Assembly: GCA_047601145.1 (NCBI GenBank) | Contig: JASGJW010000005.1 | Span: 124,001 to 188,000, forward strand | Direction of reading: 5' to 3' | DNA: 64,000 nt | DNA from: UBA7672 sp047601145 | GTDB taxonomy: Bacteria; Pseudomonadota; Alphaproteobacteria; Caulobacterales; Hyphomonadaceae | Shown: positions 60,943 to 64,000 of the stretch, piece after piece | How positions within the stretch are numbered: the first letter of the stretch is position 1 | Layout of the letters: each line of letters opens with the position of its first letter | Made by a program: the position numbers and the translations under genes | Notes under the pieces: model-generated | What the model was told of the DNA's origin: nothing | Database searches by the model: none | What the model saw: only the letters and a program-made list of their open reading frames with translations

Positions 60943-61443
60943 CTACTTCGCCGCCGGAACCAGAACGACCGGAATGCGCAACGTCCGCGCAGGACCCGGC
61001 ACGTCGCTGTCGGGCGAAGCGGGCTTCGGCGAATCCTCCTTGAGGATCAGCACAGCATTCTTCTCCTCGGCCACATCGAACGTCAGCACCGCCTTGAAGC
61101 GCACCGGACCCGGATTGGTCCAGTTGTCCAGCGCCTGCTGCTGCGCCGGAGCCTGGCTGATCACCTCGCCATCGATCGCCAGCTCGACCGGGAAAACGCC
61201 TTCGAACATCCAGGAGTTCGCCACTACTCCCTCGACCGCAAGCGGGCTCGTCACCTTCGCGGCGCTCACCGGCGACGTCATCGTGATCTCTCCCGCCGGA
61301 GCAGGAATCTCGTCGGCCGCTAGCGGAGCTACAGCCGGCTGCGGGGCGGGCTCGACGGCAGGCGCGGCCGCCTGCTCAGGCGGCTTCGCTTCCGGCGCGC
61401 ACGCAGCAAGCATGAGGCCGATAAACGCAACATAGCGGATCAT
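60943..61443 (-). CDS. Gmad2 immunoglobulin-like lipoprotein
   Basis: The 166-residue protein has a lipoprotein signal (LAAC, about residue 12-15), a Pro/Ala linker, and one Gmad2 Ig-like domain: ITMTSPVSAAKVTSPLAVEG, then WMFEGVFPVELAIDGEV and PVRFKAVLTFDV. Gmad2 domains occur in spore-germination and cell-wall-associated proteins as putative glycan- or peptidoglycan-binding modules. The start at 61443 has GGAGGGAAAG upstream. It is separated from selO by 34 bases, same strand. Confidence 0.85.
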   Translation of the reverse strand: MIRYVAFIGLMLAACAPEAKPPEQAAAPAVEPAPQPAVAPLAADEIPAPAGEITMTSPVSAAKVTSPLAVEGVVANSWMFEGVFPVELAIDGEVISQAPAQQQALDNWTNPGPVRFKAVLTFDVAEEKNAVLILKEDSPKPASPDSDVPGPARTLRIPVVLVPAAK

Positions 61444-61815
61444 CTTTCCCTCCATCGGCAACACCACGCGCCACATCCGTCTTCCGCGAGCGCCATCAGC
61501 ATCTGCAGATCACCTAGCTCGATTTTTCGCTCTGCCAAAATCCCGCCCGAATCTTGCGGCAGACGGTCGCGGGTCGGGGGACATTCCTCCCTCGCACCTC
61601 AACGGAGCCACACAGGCAATGAGGCGACTGAACCTGCTCAGTTTGCCCCTCTGTATCCCAGGGGGCGGTCAACGCTCCCGGCTTTGGCTCGGTAGCGTCT
61701 GACCTTTCGAATTTGACCCTGGCCACGCCGCGCAATTCCGCGCGCGCGGAGCCGCGTCCCTGATCACCTGCCTTTCCGGCGGGATCGCGGACGCATGTCG
61801 AGAGGAGACGCGACC
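61444..61815. other. 372-bp spacer with repeat-like sequence
   Basis: This divergent spacer between the Gmad2 and PcfJ-like genes has an open minus-strand frame without protein-like features. The stretch 61685-61730 carries direct repeats of GGTCA on the minus strand around TTCGAA and resembles REP-like intergenic elements, but I cannot confirm this. Confidence 0.35.
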
Positions 61816-62865
61816 ATGGTCGCGCAACTTTTTCATCGCACGCCCCCGCGTGCGCGCACTGCAACGCCGCTCCTGGCGTTTCTCGCCGGCCCCTTCGCCG
61901 ACGCGATCGCGCGCATCTGGCCGGCGCCGCACGGCGAATTCTTCGCCCTGCCGACCGCCCGCCGCCATGCGGCAGCGATCGCGCTCACGGGTGAGGCCCG
62001 CGCTGAGCTTCCCGAAGCGTCCATCCGGCGTCTCGTGGAATTCCAGCGCGACGCCGCCGTCGCCGAAGCCCTCGCCGGCGAACACGCCACGGGTCTGATG
62101 CGCGCCCTCGCAAAAGCGGGTGAGACGCTGTGGGATGTCCGGGACTATGCGGTCTTCCTCCGCCTCCTCGCCGAGCCGATGGCCAACGAAGTTCTGCGTC
62201 ATCTCGACGTGGTCCGTCCGATCGCCTTTGCGCCGATCGCGGAGCTCCCCCCGGCGCTCCGCACCGCCGTGATCGTCCGCGCGCTTCCCTCCAGAGGTGC
62301 TGCGGCCGATCTCGCCCGCGCCTTCGCGATCGCGGTTCGCACCCGCGGTCCGGATGCCGCAGGCCGCGTCTCCCGCCGCTGGGCATCCGGTGGCGATACG
62401 CGTGCGCTTTTTGTCCGGGCGCAGGAGGATCTCACCCCCGACGCCTTCCGCCCCGCGGATCCGGCGCCGGGGCTGAGCCATCCCTTCGCCCGCATCACAA
62501 GCCGCAAGCAGCTCGAAGCGCTCGCCCTGGAGTTCCGCAACTGCCTTGCGGATCACGCAGTGCGCATCGCCGACGGCCGCATGGCGGTCTACGTCTGGCG
62601 CGGTGAAACGCCCGCTGCGATCGCTCTCAACTGGGACGCCGCTGGCTGGCGTCTCGCCGAAGCAAAAGCGCGTGACAACGTCGATCTCGACGAAGCCCAG
62701 CTCCGCGACCTGGTCCGTCATCTCGAGGCCGCCGGCGTCCGCACCGGTCCTTCCGTTCAGTCGCTCACTTCGCGCCTGGATGACTGGGCCAACGGCACGG
62801 CCTACTGCCACCCGATCGGCGACACGTTCGTCGAGCAACTCACGCTCGGCGATCTGTGGACCTGA
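61816..62865 (+). CDS. PcfJ-like domain protein
   Basis: The 349-residue cytoplasmic protein has an Ala/Arg-rich helical N-terminal part and a C-terminal region from about residue 215 (SRKQLEALALEFRNCLADHA, then GRMAVYVWRGETPAAIALNW and RLAEAKARDNVDLD) that resembles the PcfJ domain known from conjugative plasmids and genomic islands. The function of PcfJ is unresolved. No conjugation genes lie near, so this may be a chromosomal adaptation or a relic of an element. The start at 61816 has GAGGAGACGCG upstream. A perfect terminator follows. Confidence 0.65.
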   Translation: MVAQLFHRTPPRARTATPLLAFLAGPFADAIARIWPAPHGEFFALPTARRHAAAIALTGEARAELPEASIRRLVEFQRDAAVAEALAGEHATGLMRALAKAGETLWDVRDYAVFLRLLAEPMANEVLRHLDVVRPIAFAPIAELPPALRTAVIVRALPSRGAAADLARAFAIAVRTRGPDAAGRVSRRWASGGDTRALFVRAQEDLTPDAFRPADPAPGLSHPFARITSRKQLEALALEFRNCLADHAVRIADGRMAVYVWRGETPAAIALNWDAAGWRLAEAKARDNVDLDEAQLRDLVRHLEAAGVRTGPSVQSLTSRLDDWANGTAYCHPIGDTFVEQLTLGDLWT

Positions 62866-62880
62866 AACGGCCTCGCCTGG

Positions 62881-62925
62881 AAGACGTGTTTCGCCTGGGG
62901 ACAGCCCCGCGAAACACGTCTTTTC
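62881..62925 (+). terminator. Intrinsic terminator after the PcfJ-like gene
   Basis: AAGACGTGTTTCGC (62881-62894) pairs with GCGAAACACGTCTT (62909-62922), with an inner GGGG/CCCC stem, followed by TTTT. This is one of the longest stems in the window. Confidence 0.9.
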
Positions 62926-62975
62926 GGAACAAATCGTCTCCTCACGCGATTCCAAGGCACGTAGTGGAGTAGCGC

Positions 62976-64000
62976 GTGGCGTGGTTCAACGACCAATGGC
63001 TGAAACTTAAGGAAGGCGCGAAGCGCACATACGCGGGAACCCGCGAACGCGTTCGCAACTTCAAGTGGCGCAACCCATCCAAACCTGTGTTGATCTGGAC
63101 CGGCTCAATCGTCGGCGTTCTGCTCGTCGGCTGGATCACGCTCAACATCCTCCTCGCCAACCCGTCGACCGGCACGCCCATGATCAACTGGGCGCTCGGC
63201 ACGTTCGGCAACAAGGATGCGAAGGTGCAGACCGGCCACCTCGAACATCCGTTCTCCGATCGCTTCATCCTCCGCGCGCTCGATTGGCCTGGCACGATCC
63301 AGGCGAAGCAGCTCGACATCAGCTACGACCTGTTCGGCTTCTTTCCCGGCCATCCCTGGGCGAAGCGCATCTGGGTGCGCGACGGCGAAATCCTCCTTCC
63401 CGAGCAGACAGAAAATGATGCGAAGACCACCTTCAACCCACAACAATGGGTCAACGAGATCGACGCCGCCAACGTCGACATCAGGTTCACCACCAACAAG
63501 AAGAAGCGCGTCGTCAACGTCGTCACGGCGTACGGCTCGTTCTCGAACGGTAGCGTCCGCGCGGAGGCGACCTCCGGCAAGAACCACCTCACCTTCGATG
63601 GCCTGCAGCGCGACTGGGGCGGCTCGCTCAAGGGCTCCGTTACGGCGAAGGGCGAGAACCTGAAGGATCTCGCCGAGATCGCCGGCGCATCCGCTCCCGA
63701 CACGCCGCCCTTCAACGTCCGCGGCGCCCTTTTGGTGCAGAGCCAGACCTGGTCAGTCGAGAACCTTGCCGGCCGCATGGGCGACAGCGATCTTGGCGGG
63801 CTCGTGCGCATCAACCTCGCGCAGAAGAAGCCGATGCTCACGGTAAACCTCAAATCGCACAAGCTCGACTTCGATGACTTGGGCGTCGTCTTCGGCCTTC
63901 CGATGGGTACGGGCAAAGGCGAAACCGAAAATGACGAACAGGTGAAAGCTAAGCAGGCTTACGATCGTTCAGCCCGCCTCATCCCCGATTCGCACATCGA
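62976..64000 (+). CDS. AsmA-family protein (truncated by window end)
   Basis: Only the first 341 codons are visible. The protein has a short charged N-terminus, one transmembrane segment (residues about 37-60) and a large periplasmic part with AsmA repeats: DGEILLPEQ, then a segment like NLAGRMGDSDLGGLVRINLA. AsmA-like proteins (TamB, YhdP relatives) are thought to move phospholipids between inner and outer membranes. I chose GTG at 62976 since a stop lies in frame two codons upstream and GGAG is 7 bases away. It follows the PcfJ-like gene after a strong terminator, so it has its own promoter. Confidence 0.8.
   Translation, partial: MAWFNDQWLKLKEGAKRTYAGTRERVRNFKWRNPSKPVLIWTGSIVGVLLVGWITLNILLANPSTGTPMINWALGTFGNKDAKVQTGHLEHPFSDRFILRALDWPGTIQAKQLDISYDLFGFFPGHPWAKRIWVRDGEILLPEQTENDAKTTFNPQQWVNEIDAANVDIRFTTNKKKRVVNVVTAYGSFSNGSVRAEATSGKNHLTFDGLQRDWGGSLKGSVTAKGENLKDLAEIAGASAPDTPPFNVRGALLVQSQTWSVENLAGRMGDSDLGGLVRINLAQKKPMLTVNLKSHKLDFDDLGVVFGLPMGTGKGETENDEQVKAKQAYDRSARLIPDSHI

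Overview
The window is chromosomal DNA of a high-GC (low-to-mid 60s %, by eye) alphaproteobacterium, most likely from Caulobacterales/Hyphomonadaceae. This rests on the phoR / pstB-phoU-phoB gene order and strand, the DUF1476 ATP-synthase inhibitor (zeta) gene, a separate purS, several large TonB-dependent receptors (HutA-like, BtuB-like, Oar-like), and a CIO-type cytochrome bd with a DUF2474 gene. I see no rRNA, tRNA, CRISPR array, intact insertion sequence or prophage. Both end genes are cut by the window.

Layout. 1-1.3 kb: partial M28-like lipoprotein and a CAP-domain secreted protein. 1.5-9.8 kb: carB, greA, an ELM1-family protein, trxB, an M23 peptidase, an exported amidohydrolase and a small secreted protein. 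9.9-16.3 kb: purine genes on the minus strand (purB, purC, purS, purQ) mixed with small genes: a TonB-C-like lipoprotein, DUF486, two entericidin-like lipoproteins, DUF1476 and a methyltransferase. 16.4-18.7 kb: pstB-phoU-phoB. 19-25.6 kb: an inserted block of indoleamine 2,3-dioxygenase, DUF6607 lipoprotein, exported tandem CbiX lipoprotein, DUF4198 protein and a haemoglobin/transferrin-type TonB receptor. 25.7-27.1 kb: phoR. In Caulobacter pstC and pstA lie between phoR and pstB; here the metal-uptake block sits there. 27.2-33.8 kb: three tandem M13 metallopeptidase lipoproteins. 33.9-36.8 kb: a BtuB-like receptor and an FCD/GntR regulator with a candidate operator between them. 36.9-39.2 kb: a two-gene ligase pair (cyanophycin-synthetase-like ATP-grasp plus FolC/Mur-like ligase). 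39.2-43.0 kb: patatin, murI, aguB, aguA. 43.2-46.5 kb: an Oar-like receptor. 47-53.9 kb: a GT39 glycosyltransferase, an orphan efflux adaptor, fpr, DUF5076, acs and a CSD-DUF1294 fusion. 53.9-59.4 kb: cydAB plus a DUF2474 microprotein, preceded by a hybrid histidine kinase. 59.5-64 kb: SelO, a Gmad2 lipoprotein, a PcfJ-like protein and a truncated AsmA-family gene.

Three stretches look least ordinary. First, the block inside the pho locus: an exported double-CbiX lipoprotein with His-rich segments, divergent from DUF4198, with two mirrored Fur-like boxes in the shared promoter and a third before the receptor. It reads as a regulated outer-membrane/periplasmic haem or metal acquisition unit. 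Second, the ATP-grasp + Mur-ligase pair with overlapping genes, equivalent to a cyanophycin synthetase split in two, product unknown. Third, the tandem M13 lipoproteins, each with its own similar promoter, and the first two followed by intrinsic terminators.
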